Assembly: GCA_029934555.1 (NCBI GenBank) | Contig: JAOZMA010000026.1 | Coordinates: 1-13,862, forward strand | Source of the DNA: Acidimicrobiia bacterium | GTDB taxonomy: Bacteria > Actinomycetota > Acidimicrobiia > Spongiisociales > UBA5794 | Direction: 5' to 3' | DNA length: 13,862 nucleotides | Part shown: piece after piece, positions 1 to 6,087 of the stretch | How positions within the stretch are numbered: the first letter of the stretch is position 1 | How the letters are laid out: each line of letters opens with the position of its first letter | Translations under genes and position numbers: made by a program | Notes under the pieces: generated by a model | What the model was told of the DNA's origin: nothing | Seen by the model: only the letters and a program-made list of their open reading frames with translations | Databases searched by the model: none

Positions 1-329
1 TGGAGTGCACGGGATTCTTCATCGGCTTCGGCGCGCCACCGGGCGGCATCATCGCTAGCCCGTGATCTCATCTGCTCGGCCGCGACCCTTGCCTCCTGCA
101 AGACCCGCTTGACTTCCTCGCCCACGACATCCAGTTCGGTGGCAAGATCGACCGGACGAGAGAGGCCCAATTCGCTCAGATTGCTCTCGAGGCTCTGGAT
201 CTGCCGCTCGAGCGCGTCGATACGCGCCTCGTTCTCTTCGCGGTATGCGTCGACCTGCCGGCGGTCGTATCCCTTGCGGGCTAGCGGGAACGCATCGGCC
301 CGCGCTGCGTGGGAGGTGGAATCGTCCAT
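1..329 (-). CDS. DivIVA-domain coiled-coil protein (C-terminus beyond window)
   Basis: Only the first 109 codons are present; the gene runs off the left edge. The N-terminus carries a DivIVA-type motif, F14 followed by RKGYDRRQVDAY at residues 18-29. After it come Glu/Arg/Leu-rich heptads (about 30-55 and 63-109) that look like coiled coil. DivIVA-family proteins of actinobacteria (Wag31, SepIVA and relatives) bind curved or growing membrane sites and organise cell-wall synthesis or septation. The exact subfamily cannot be decided from this fragment. The ATG at 327-329 is the only good start. It has no Shine-Dalgarno at normal distance, but TACCCT, a TAnnnT-type -10, lies 6 bases upstream, so a leaderless transcript is possible. 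The gene lies 64 bp downstream of the PDZ-Lon gene on the same strand. Confidence 0.75.
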   Translation of the reverse strand, partial: MDDSTSHAARADAFPLARKGYDRRQVDAYREENEARIDALERQIQSLESNLSELGLSRPVDLATELDVVGEEVKRVLQEARVAAEQMRSRASDDAARWRAEADEESRAL

Positions 330-393
330 GGGGCCAGGGTAACGAGGCTTCCCTACCGTCCCGGGTATTCAGGCACCATCAGGCGCCGAATGC

Positions 394-1479
394 TCACTCG
401 TAACCGAGGTAGTCCAGCGCATCGTCGATCGTCTCGACCCGCACAACGATGATGCTGTCCCCCGCAGCGGCCACGGCGTCGTCATAGTTGTTCGCGGGGA
501 TGAAGACGATGGTCGCTCCTGCGTCGATCGCTGCATGGACCTTCTGAGTCACTCCCCCGATCGCTCCAACGGTGCCATCGTGAGAGATCGTTCCGGTACC
601 GGCCATACGAAGGCCACCGGTGAGGTCTTCCTCGGTGAGTTGGTTCATGATCTCGAGAGTGAACATCATCCCGGCCGAAGGACCGCCGATGTTCTGCGAA
701 TCCATATCAACTTCGACGGGGAACTCGATGATCGGCTCGTTGTTATCAAGCAGCACGCCAACCATCGGTTTCGAGGGGTCATCGACGTGAACTCCGAGGA
801 CGATATCAACCTCGATGACCTCGACCTCGCCGGAGCCGTCGATGGTCCGTTCGATCGTGAGAGCGATGCGGTCGCCGATCTCCCTATCGGCCAGATCGTC
901 GATCACATCGGAGCGGAAAGCGACTTCATGCCCGTCGATCCCGATGATGATGTCATCAGCGAGCAGCACACCATGGGCTGCCGAGTCCGGGACGGTCTCG
1001 ATCACCAGGGCACCGGTTCCAATGTACGTGGGTTCGTACCCGAGTTGGGTGAGCGCCACGAACTGTGCGTTGGTCTTCGACTGCTCCATGCGGGCGAGGT
1101 TCTCCCTGCGAAGATCCTCGGGCGACACGTCGGGGGGTCGAATGTTCTGACGAGGCGCTACGGCGACCTTCGGATTGACCTGTGCTGCGACGTACTCGAA
1201 AAGGTTGGCTTCACGAAGCGAGACGGTCAGGAAGAACATCTCGCCATCGATGACCTCATCCTCTCCCACTACGTGCACGAAATCAGACGTGTCGTAGACG
1301 GGCCCCGGCGACAGCGTGTAGTACGCCACCTTGATCGGCCATGCGATGGCAATGGCGATTCCGATCACCATGAACACGGCAGCGAGGACGAACGGCCACT
1401 TGGGAATGCGGTAGCGATCGGGCGCGCCGGGTTCAGGCGTGTCCGTGCGGTCTGTTTCCGTCATGATCGTGTCGTCCAT
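394..1479 (-). CDS. Membrane-anchored PDZ-Lon (S16) protease, YlbL type
   Basis: The 361-residue protein has a short cytoplasmic N-terminus and one membrane segment (about 29-50), then the YYTLSPGPVYD stretch typical of YlbL-like proteins. A PDZ domain follows (about 150-230), and the C-terminal part is a Lon-type S16 protease domain. The Ser-Lys dyad is visible: Ser268 in NIGGPSAG and Lys313 in GGVTQKVHAA. Such proteins are thought to process or degrade membrane or exported proteins outside the membrane, without the ATPase module of true Lon. The length is normal for the family. An alternative start is Met6; neither start has a strong ribosome site. The gene follows the sortase by 40 bp and precedes the DivIVA-domain gene, so all three could be one transcript. 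Function is inferred from the family. Confidence 0.9.
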   Translation of the reverse strand: MDDTIMTETDRTDTPEPGAPDRYRIPKWPFVLAAVFMVIGIAIAIAWPIKVAYYTLSPGPVYDTSDFVHVVGEDEVIDGEMFFLTVSLREANLFEYVAAQVNPKVAVAPRQNIRPPDVSPEDLRRENLARMEQSKTNAQFVALTQLGYEPTYIGTGALVIETVPDSAAHGVLLADDIIIGIDGHEVAFRSDVIDDLADREIGDRIALTIERTIDGSGEVEVIEVDIVLGVHVDDPSKPMVGVLLDNNEPIIEFPVEVDMDSQNIGGPSAGMMFTLEIMNQLTEEDLTGGLRMAGTGTISHDGTVGAIGGVTQKVHAAIDAGATIVFIPANNYDDAVAAAGDSIIVVRVETIDDALDYLGYE

Positions 1480-1497
1480 CTTCGGCGAGGTTACCGA

Positions 1498-1522
1498 TGA
1501 TCGCGATTTGCCACGGCGATCA
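1498..1522 (-). other. Small hairpin at the sortase stop codon
   Basis: On the minus strand TGATCGC and GCGATCA form a perfect 7-bp stem around an 11-base loop. The left arm begins with the TGA stop codon of the sortase gene. There is no T-run after it, so it is more likely an intercistronic mRNA structure, or chance, than a full terminator. Confidence 0.3.
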
Positions 1523-2089
1523 AGCGATTCGGCGACCCGCGATCAGATCGGCCTGAACGACGATCCGGTAGCGCGCTGATCCCCTGGGGTGACAGGCGAA
1601 CATCGTCACGATCGGTCTACCGACGTCGTATGAGATCCAGAGTTCGTCGGGTTCGACCACGAAGCTATCGGAGACCTTGTACATGACCTCGAAGCCCGAG
1701 CCGTCTTCCACATATACGAGGTCACCGTTGTCGAGTCGATCGAGACCCCAGAACGGTCGAGAGTGGGTTGTCCGATGACCGGCGAGCACCATGTTCCCCG
1801 ATCCCCCCGGTGCAGAGGTCCCTGCCCACTGTGCCACGCCACGATCGATCACGGACAGAGCGATACCCGATCGAATCGCCTCATCGAGATCGATCGCAGG
1901 GATCCTGATCCTCGATACGACAACGCCGGACTGTTGCGTGCGGTGGAACGAAGGTTGGCGGGCCAAAGACGGGGCGGCGTCTTCGGATGACGCGGCCCCC
2001 GCAGGCAGCGCCGCGAATGCACTGAAGACGAGGCCGAACACGGCCATGAAACGAATTGCCGATCTCACGAGTCTCATTGTCGTCCACAT
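1520..2089 (-). CDS. Class E-like sortase (cysteine transpeptidase)
   Basis: The 189-residue protein has a hydrophobic N-terminal anchor or signal segment (about 5-32) and then a sortase fold domain. The catalytic residues are recognisable: His105 in VLAGHRTTHSRPFW, Cys166 in VTMFACHPRG, and the following Arg (Arg175, with Arg173 next to it) in SARYRIVV. Sortases cleave a C-terminal sorting signal and attach the protein to the cell wall; class E enzymes in actinobacteria usually prefer LAxTG-like signals. No substrate with such a signal is encoded in this window, so the enzyme is probably housekeeping and not a pilus sortase. The ATG at 2087-2089 is preceded by AAGGAGGAGG ending 12 bases upstream, a strong but distant ribosome site. 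The gene is first in a probable sortase/PDZ-Lon/DivIVA-domain cluster and divergent from bioY. The class assignment is less certain than the family. Confidence 0.88.
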   Translation of the reverse strand: MWTTMRLVRSAIRFMAVFGLVFSAFAALPAGAASSEDAAPSLARQPSFHRTQQSGVVVSRIRIPAIDLDEAIRSGIALSVIDRGVAQWAGTSAPGGSGNMVLAGHRTTHSRPFWGLDRLDNGDLVYVEDGSGFEVMYKVSDSFVVEPDELWISYDVGRPIVTMFACHPRGSARYRIVVQADLIAGRRIA

Positions 2090-2150
2090 CGGCTGTTACC
2101 GCCTCCTCCTTGAGGCGCCAGACGGCACCGACCCGAGCGAAGGACCGAAC
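2090..2150. promoter_or_regulatory. Divergent start region of sortase and bioY; hairpin presenting the sortase SD
   Basis: This 61-bp interval holds both 5' ends. For bioY, AAGGA lies 7 bases before ATG 2151. For the sortase, the minus strand reads CGCCTC-AAGGAG-GAGGCG (2117-2100), so the Shine-Dalgarno AAGGAG forms exactly the 6-base loop of a 6-bp stem. I cannot identify a clear -10/-35 pair for either gene, and I see no BirA-like or other known biotin operator. The promoters may extend into the coding starts. Confidence 0.45.
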
Positions 2151-2741
2151 ATGCAGGCTCTCCATCCGAACGTCATCACCGGCGTCACACTCCCTCGCAG
2201 GGCCGTAACAACGGCCGTCCTCGTCGTCGGGTTCGCTCTGATCACCGCGGCGGCTGCGCAAATCCGAATCCCCCTCCCGGGGACACCGATCGCCGTCACA
2301 GGTCAGACCTTCGGCGTCCTCCTCGCCGGTGCCGCACTCGGATCCCGGGCCGGTGCAGGGAGCATGCTCCTGTACGTATCGCTGGGGGCGATCGGCTTTC
2401 CGTTCTTCGCCGGCGGCGAAAGCGGTTGGACATACGCGACGGGCGCATCGTTCGGCTATCTCGTCGGATTCGTCGTGGCGGCTGGACTCATAGGACGCTT
2501 CGCCGAACAGCGCCGGGACCGGGCGATTCGCACCGCAATCCCCGCCTTCCTGCTCGGGAGCGCCGCCGTCTACACCCTCGGCGTCACATGGTTGTGGGCC
2601 ACCGTCGATGCGATCCCAACATTCGGAGCCGCACTGAGTGCGGGTCTGTACCCGTTCATCGCAGGAGACCTGGTGAAGGCAGTTGCTGCAGGTCTACTGC
2701 TGCCCGCTGCGTGGTACGTAGTCAAGAGAGCTGACAGCTGA
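2151..2741 (+). CDS. bioY: Biotin transporter BioY (ECF S-component)
   Basis: The 196-residue integral membrane protein has about six hydrophobic segments. The BioY signature is clear: PLPGTPIAVTGQTFGVLLAG (41-60), LGSRAGAG, FPFFAGGESGW, then GYLVGF, and near the C-terminus PFIAGDLVKA (168-177) with Asp173 and Lys176. BioY binds biotin in the membrane; in many bacteria it works with the ECF energising proteins BioM/BioN or EcfAA'T. None of those is encoded here (the nearby ATPases are of the Liv type), so it either uses a shared module encoded elsewhere or works alone. The start is ATG 2151 with SD AAGGA 7 bases upstream; the same frame is open further upstream but there it overlaps the sortase antisense. 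The last residues (Ala-Asp-Ser) and the stop codon lie inside the first units of a heptamer repeat array. Confidence 0.93.
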   Translation: MQALHPNVITGVTLPRRAVTTAVLVVGFALITAAAAQIRIPLPGTPIAVTGQTFGVLLAGAALGSRAGAGSMLLYVSLGAIGFPFFAGGESGWTYATGASFGYLVGFVVAAGLIGRFAEQRRDRAIRTAIPAFLLGSAAVYTLGVTWLWATVDAIPTFGAALSAGLYPFIAGDLVKAVAAGLLLPAAWYVVKRADS

Positions 2742-2866
2742 CAGCAGACAGCAGACAGCGGACAGCCAGAAAACCAAAGACCATTCTGGCTGTTGGCTGT
2801 TGGCTGTTGGCTGTTGGCTGTTGGCTGTGAGCTGTTGGCTGTTGGCTGTTGGCTGTTGGCTGTCCC
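2729..2866 (+). repeat. Inverted 7-bp tandem repeat arrays forming a long hairpin
   Basis: The left array (2731-2765) has five heptamers: CTGACAG x2, CAGACAG x2, CGGACAG. The right array (2790-2866) has CTGTTGG x5, CTGTGAG, CTGTTGG x4 and a final CTGTCCC. The arrays are inverted relative to each other. At the apex ACAGCCAGAA (2762-2771) pairs perfectly with TTCTGGCTGT (2784-2793) around a 12-base loop. Pairing continues outward to about 2729/2826, with mismatches or G-U pairs once per heptamer. In plus-strand RNA (the bioY transcript) CTGACAG and CTGTTGG units pair fully using G-U wobbles; in minus-strand RNA these become A-C mismatches. The array lies between the convergent bioY and livG genes and could act as a 3'-end structure or terminator for bioY. 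It has no coding potential. Confidence 0.9.
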
Positions 2867-2884
2867 CGTTTCGGCCGGGGGGAC
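2862..2884 (-). terminator. Candidate hairpin downstream of the liv operon
   Basis: On the minus strand GTCCCC and GGGGAC form a GC-rich stem around an 11-base loop that can pair further internally, about 40 bases after the livG stop. No U-run follows; the heptamer array begins at once. It is a plausible operon-end structure, but intrinsic termination is unproven. Confidence 0.35.
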
Positions 2885-2897
2885 GGACACGTCCTGG

Positions 2898-2918
2898 CGA
2901 CTGGAGACTGGGGACTGG
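2898..2918. repeat. Second heptamer mini-array (NGACTGG x3)
   Basis: Three adjacent 7-bp units, CGACTGG, AGACTGG and GGACTGG, sit between the larger heptamer array and the livG stop. They have the same 7-bp period as the neighbouring array but a different core, CAGTC on the opposite strand. No coding role. Confidence 0.65.
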
Positions 2919-2925
2919 CGTCTCC

Positions 2926-3753
2926 CTACAGATCCATCTCTTCGCCCAGGTAGGCCTTGATAACGTTCGGATCGTTCTGGACTTCTTCGGGGGGTCCGAC
3001 GGCGATGCGCTCGCCGAAGTCGATGACCATCACCCGGTCGGCGATGTCCATCACCAGACCCATGTCATGCTCGACGAGGATCATCGCTATCCCGAGCTCT
3101 TCGCGGATATCGAGAATGAACCGGGCCATGTCCTCGGTCTCCTCCAGGTTCATACCGGCCACCGGCTCGTCGAGCAACAGCAACTCCGGCTCCATCGCCA
3201 AAGCACGGCCGAGCTCGACCCTCTTCTGGATCCCGTACGGCAGCATCGCCACGGGGTACTTGCGCCAGCGTGCGATCTCGAGGAAGTCGATGATGTCCTC
3301 GACCACTGCCCGGTTCGCGAGCTCTTCCTTCTTCGCCGGGCCGATCCAGAGAGCCCCGTCCCACCAGGACGTCTTCGTCCGAACGTGGCGTCCAAGCGTG
3401 ATGTTCTCGAGCACGGTCATGTGGGCGAAAAGCTCGATGTTCTGGAACGTGCGGGCTATGCCGAGGTCCGCGATCCGATCCGATCTCGTACCCAGGATGT
3501 CCTCATCCTTCCACCGGATCGATCCCTCCTGCGGCTTGTAGAGACCGTTGAGGCAGTTGAAGATGGACGTCTTCCCTGCACCGTTCGGGCCGATGATCGC
3601 GAAGAGCTCTCCGTCGTCGACGTGGAAGCCCACACCGTCGAGCGCTTTGATTCCCTTGAACGCCAAACTCACGTCACTGAACTCGAGAAGGTGGTCGTAG
3701 TCACCGTGTTCGGTCGCACTGTCGAACTGGAGCGTCGTTCGGCGTGTCGTCAT
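2926..3753 (-). CDS. livG: Branched-chain amino acid-type ABC transporter ATPase, LivG family
   Basis: The protein is 275 residues counted from the ATG at 3751-3753. Motifs: Walker A GPNGAGKT (55-62), Q-loop Gln104, a signature of the LivG kind, LPYGIQK (171-177, in place of LSGGQ), Walker B LLLLDEP (191-197), and switch His229 in VEHDM. It is one of two ATPases driving import through LivH/LivM. The start is chosen because ATG overlaps the livF TGA as ATGA, with GAGGTGG 5 bases upstream. A GTG nine bases further up is possible and adds three residues. It is the last gene of the operon; the HAAT (hydrophobic amino acid) family is certain, the transported solute is not. Confidence 0.93.
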   Translation of the reverse strand: MTTRRTTLQFDSATEHGDYDHLLEFSDVSLAFKGIKALDGVGFHVDDGELFAIIGPNGAGKTSIFNCLNGLYKPQEGSIRWKDEDILGTRSDRIADLGIARTFQNIELFAHMTVLENITLGRHVRTKTSWWDGALWIGPAKKEELANRAVVEDIIDFLEIARWRKYPVAMLPYGIQKRVELGRALAMEPELLLLDEPVAGMNLEETEDMARFILDIREELGIAMILVEHDMGLVMDIADRVMVIDFGERIAVGPPEEVQNDPNVIKAYLGEEMDL

Positions 3754-4541
3754 GACAACCACCTCTTCCGCCGCTTGTAGTGCTTGACGTCACGGAACGA
3801 CTTCCGTTCCCCTTCACTGTGGAGCCCGAGGTAGAACTCCTTCACGTCCTCATCTCCGAGGAGCTTCTTCGGATCCCCGTCCATGACGATCTTTCCGGTC
3901 TCCATGATGTAGCCGTAATTCGCGATGGACAGCGCCATGTTGGCGTTCTGCTCGATCAGCAGAACCGACACGCCCTGCGTGTTGATGTCCACGATGATGT
4001 CCCGTATCTGCTGCACGAGCATCGGGGCCAGCCCGAGCGTCGGTTCGTCGAGGATGAGCAGCTTCGGATCGGCCATGAGCGCACGACCGATCGCGAGCAT
4101 CTGCTGCTCGCCTCCCGACAGGTATCCGGCGGTATCTTTCCGTCGTCCTTGCAGCACGGGGAACAGGTCCATCACCCGTTCATGGGCCGCGGACACGGAA
4201 GAGCGGTTCGAGTTGGTGAAGGCACCGGCTCGGAGATTGTCATCGACGCTCATCTCGGAGAAGATCCGCCGTCCTTCGAGCACCTGGGAGATCCCCAACC
4301 GGACGATCGCCGCCGGGTCCTTGCCATCGATGCGATCACCCTCGAAGGTGACGGATCCCTTCGTGATGTCACCGTCGTGGATGTCGAGGATGCCCGTGAT
4401 AGCGCGCAGCGCCGTCGTCTTGCCTGCTCCGTTCGCTCCCAGCAGGGCGATGATCTGCCCGTCCGGCACGGTCAGCGACAAGCCACGAAGCACGAGGACG
4501 ACGTCGTTGTAGACGACCTCCAGGTTGGCTACTTCGAGCAT
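3750..4541 (-). CDS. livF: Branched-chain amino acid-type ABC transporter ATPase, LivF family
   Basis: The 263-residue ATPase has Walker A GANGAGKT (35-42), Q-loop Gln86, signature LSGGEQQ (141-147) and Walker B LLILDEP (161-167). The switch position reads IEQNAN, with Gln198 where most ABC ATPases have His; this is usual in LivF proteins. A basic C-terminal tail (about 248-263, with YKRRKRWLS) goes beyond the minimal LivF length. I recall similar tails in Liv systems linked to AMP-binding ligases. ATG 4539-4541 has AGAGGA 5 bases upstream. The gene lies 82 bp after the binding-protein gene, with a strong hairpin in the gap, and overlaps livG by 4 bp. It pairs with LivG as the ATPase heterodimer. 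Confidence 0.94.
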   Translation of the reverse strand: MLEVANLEVVYNDVVLVLRGLSLTVPDGQIIALLGANGAGKTTALRAITGILDIHDGDITKGSVTFEGDRIDGKDPAAIVRLGISQVLEGRRIFSEMSVDDNLRAGAFTNSNRSSVSAAHERVMDLFPVLQGRRKDTAGYLSGGEQQMLAIGRALMADPKLLILDEPTLGLAPMLVQQIRDIIVDINTQGVSVLLIEQNANMALSIANYGYIMETGKIVMDGDPKKLLGDEDVKEFYLGLHSEGERKSFRDVKHYKRRKRWLS

Positions 4542-4583
4542 CCGTTCCTCTTACCTTCTTGTTGTTTGTGTCTGCTGGTCGGT

Positions 4584-4613
4584 GGGTGGCCGGACCCGGA
4601 GGCCCGGCCACCC
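4584..4613 (-). other. Strong hairpin between the binding-protein gene and livF
   Basis: GGGTGGCCGG (4584-4593) and CCGGCCACCC (4604-4613) form a perfect 10-bp GC-rich stem with a 10-base loop, 10 bases past the binding-protein stop codon. There is no U-run, so partial termination or protection of the upstream mRNA from 3' decay is more likely than full termination, since livF and livG lie downstream. Confidence 0.65.
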
Positions 4614-4623
4614 GATTACTCGT

Positions 4624-6033
4624 CTAGAACTGGAAGCAAGCTTCCTGGAAGTCGAAGCTCTCGGCCGTCGGACCGACGAAATCGCTCTCAACGATCTCGG
4701 AACCGGATCCACCAGCTTCGAGGTTGGCCACCGACGGACGCCACAGCGTGATGGAACGCTGGATCTGGTCGGCGGTACTCCCCGTGTAGTTCTCCGCGGG
4801 CGCCATGCCCTGGAAGTCCACGTTGTCGAGCGTCCTGAGCGCAGCCAGGACACCGGCACGGGTCATGTCGCCGCTCGCATAAGCCGCCTCGAGGGCAGCA
4901 TGTACGATCATCGCTTCGACAACGCCGAGTCCGACGTAGTCGTTCGCGGGGATGTCGGCACCGGACGCCTCAACGAGCTGCATGGTCAACGCCATACCGG
5001 CCGAGTCGCCACCCCACGGCTGCATGTAGAAGGTGCCGTACCAGTCACGCTGGATCGCGTCGGCGATCGGCGACACAAGGAACGCCGGGTTGTACGTCGG
5101 GCCCGAGCCGGACCACTTCGCCTCGAAACCCTGCTGGAGGGCTGCGCCGTAGACCTCGGAGAAGGTGGTCGGCGTTGTCGTGACGTACACGAGGTCGGCA
5201 CCAGAGGCGACGATCGCGTCTGCGATCGGCTTCTGGTCCTGACCGGGGATGATCTTCCCGGAACCGTCGTAGACAATCTCGATGCCGTTGATCTCGGCCC
5301 ACATCGTGGCGCCCGCCATCGGGTCGAAACCGAAGTCACCGGGGATCGACGCAATCGCGAGCGTCGGCGCATCGTTGCCTTCTTCGGCTTCGACAGAAAC
5401 CATCCAGTCGAGACCGTTCATCGCCTCGAGGCAGTACGGATTCCCTGTGTGGAGCACCGTCGGGGCGATGTTCGTGTCGGTCCATCCCGAGTACCAGGTC
5501 GCCGGGACGGCGATCATGCTGTCCTCTTCGAGGGCGTCGGAGATGGCGAGGGTCTGGGGCGATCCCGTCGTGTGGCTGATCGCAACGACAAGGTCGCGGA
5601 TCTCGTCGTAGGCCGCGATGTGCTGTTCGACCTGGTAGTTCGTGTCGCGGGTCTCCATCAGGACTTCCATGCCGCCGATACCGCCGTTGCCGTTGACCCA
5701 TGCCCAGTACATCTGCTGCCCGGCAAGGATCGGAGCAACGAGTGGAGCGAACGGTCCGGTGAGGTCCGCCGTCTGCCCGACGGTGATCGTGCCGGCCTCA
5801 ACATCAACACCGAAATCGGTCTTGAGATCCGCAGGCGCCACCGTTGTCTCCGTCGCAGCAGTTGTCTCCGTCGCGACGGTTGTCTCCGTCGCAGCAGTTG
5901 TCTCCGTGGCGACGGTTGTTTCGGTCGCATCACCGCCGGCCGTCGTTGTCGTCGTGTCGTCGCCGTCGCTGCTACAGGCTGCTGCAACGAGCGCCAGAGC
6001 GAGCACCAGAACGAATATCCTCAGTTTCTTCAT
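4624..6033 (-). CDS. Liv-type (HAAT family) ABC transporter substrate-binding lipoprotein
   Basis: The 469-residue protein starts with a lipoprotein signal peptide: MKKLR, a hydrophobic core, and a lipobox ending VAAAC with Cys20. A Thr-rich linker follows (21-66) with five ATETTV/A hexapeptides. The mature part begins near residue 80 (TITVGQTADLTGPFAPL), a start typical of type I periplasmic-binding folds (Peripla_BP_6, LivJ/AmiC-like). It would be anchored outside the membrane and hand its ligand to LivH/LivM. It is longer than E. coli LivJ (about 367) partly because of the linker. The start is supported by GAGGAG 6-7 bases upstream. The position between livM and livF, and the ligase gene heading the operon, suggest that the ligand may be a carboxylic acid; the sequence does not identify it. 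Confidence 0.93.
   Translation of the reverse strand: MKKLRIFVLVLALALVAAACSSDGDDTTTTTAGGDATETTVATETTAATETTVATETTAATETTVAPADLKTDFGVDVEAGTITVGQTADLTGPFAPLVAPILAGQQMYWAWVNGNGGIGGMEVLMETRDTNYQVEQHIAAYDEIRDLVVAISHTTGSPQTLAISDALEEDSMIAVPATWYSGWTDTNIAPTVLHTGNPYCLEAMNGLDWMVSVEAEEGNDAPTLAIASIPGDFGFDPMAGATMWAEINGIEIVYDGSGKIIPGQDQKPIADAIVASGADLVYVTTTPTTFSEVYGAALQQGFEAKWSGSGPTYNPAFLVSPIADAIQRDWYGTFYMQPWGGDSAGMALTMQLVEASGADIPANDYVGLGVVEAMIVHAALEAAYASGDMTRAGVLAALRTLDNVDFQGMAPAENYTGSTADQIQRSITLWRPSVANLEAGGSGSEIVESDFVGPTAESFDFQEACFQF
5839..5928 (-). repeat. In-gene tandem repeat coding the Thr-rich linker
   Basis: Five 18-bp units encode ATETTV ATETTA ATETTV ATETTA ATETTV (residues 36-65 of the binding protein). 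Alternate units are nearly identical, giving an effective 36-bp period. Such a repeat can expand or contract in frame, so linker length may vary among strains. Confidence 0.8.
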
Positions 6034-6047
6034 GCATTTCTCCTCAT

Positions 6048-6082
6048 GCCCGATCTCATGCCCTGGCCAGGGACGATCGGGC
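6048..6082 (-). other. Compound hairpin before the binding-protein gene
   Basis: GCCCGATC (6048-6055) and GATCGGGC (6075-6082) make an 8-bp outer stem. Inside it CCCTGGCCAGGG (6061-6072) is a perfect 12-base palindrome. The structure fills most of the livM-binding-protein gap and ends 2 bases before the ribosome site GAGGAG (6045-6040). It could act as a processing or stabilising element that separates expression of the binding protein from the permease genes. Confidence 0.6.
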
Positions 6083-6087
6083 CATTG

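Noticed and set aside
1791..2150. Upstream extension of the bioY frame
   Set aside because: It lies antisense to the sortase; BioY similarity and a good SD place the start at 2151.
2090..2150. Biotin-responsive operator or riboswitch before bioY
   Set aside because: The 61-bp region has no BirA-like or other recognisable biotin operator and is too short for a known riboswitch class.
2731..2866. CRISPR array
   Set aside because: Units are 7 bp, contiguous and without spacers; there are no cas genes.
2742..2890. Small protein with QQPTANS repeats on the minus strand
   Set aside because: It is simply the translation of the heptamer array; the frame runs antisense into bioY and has no ribosome site.
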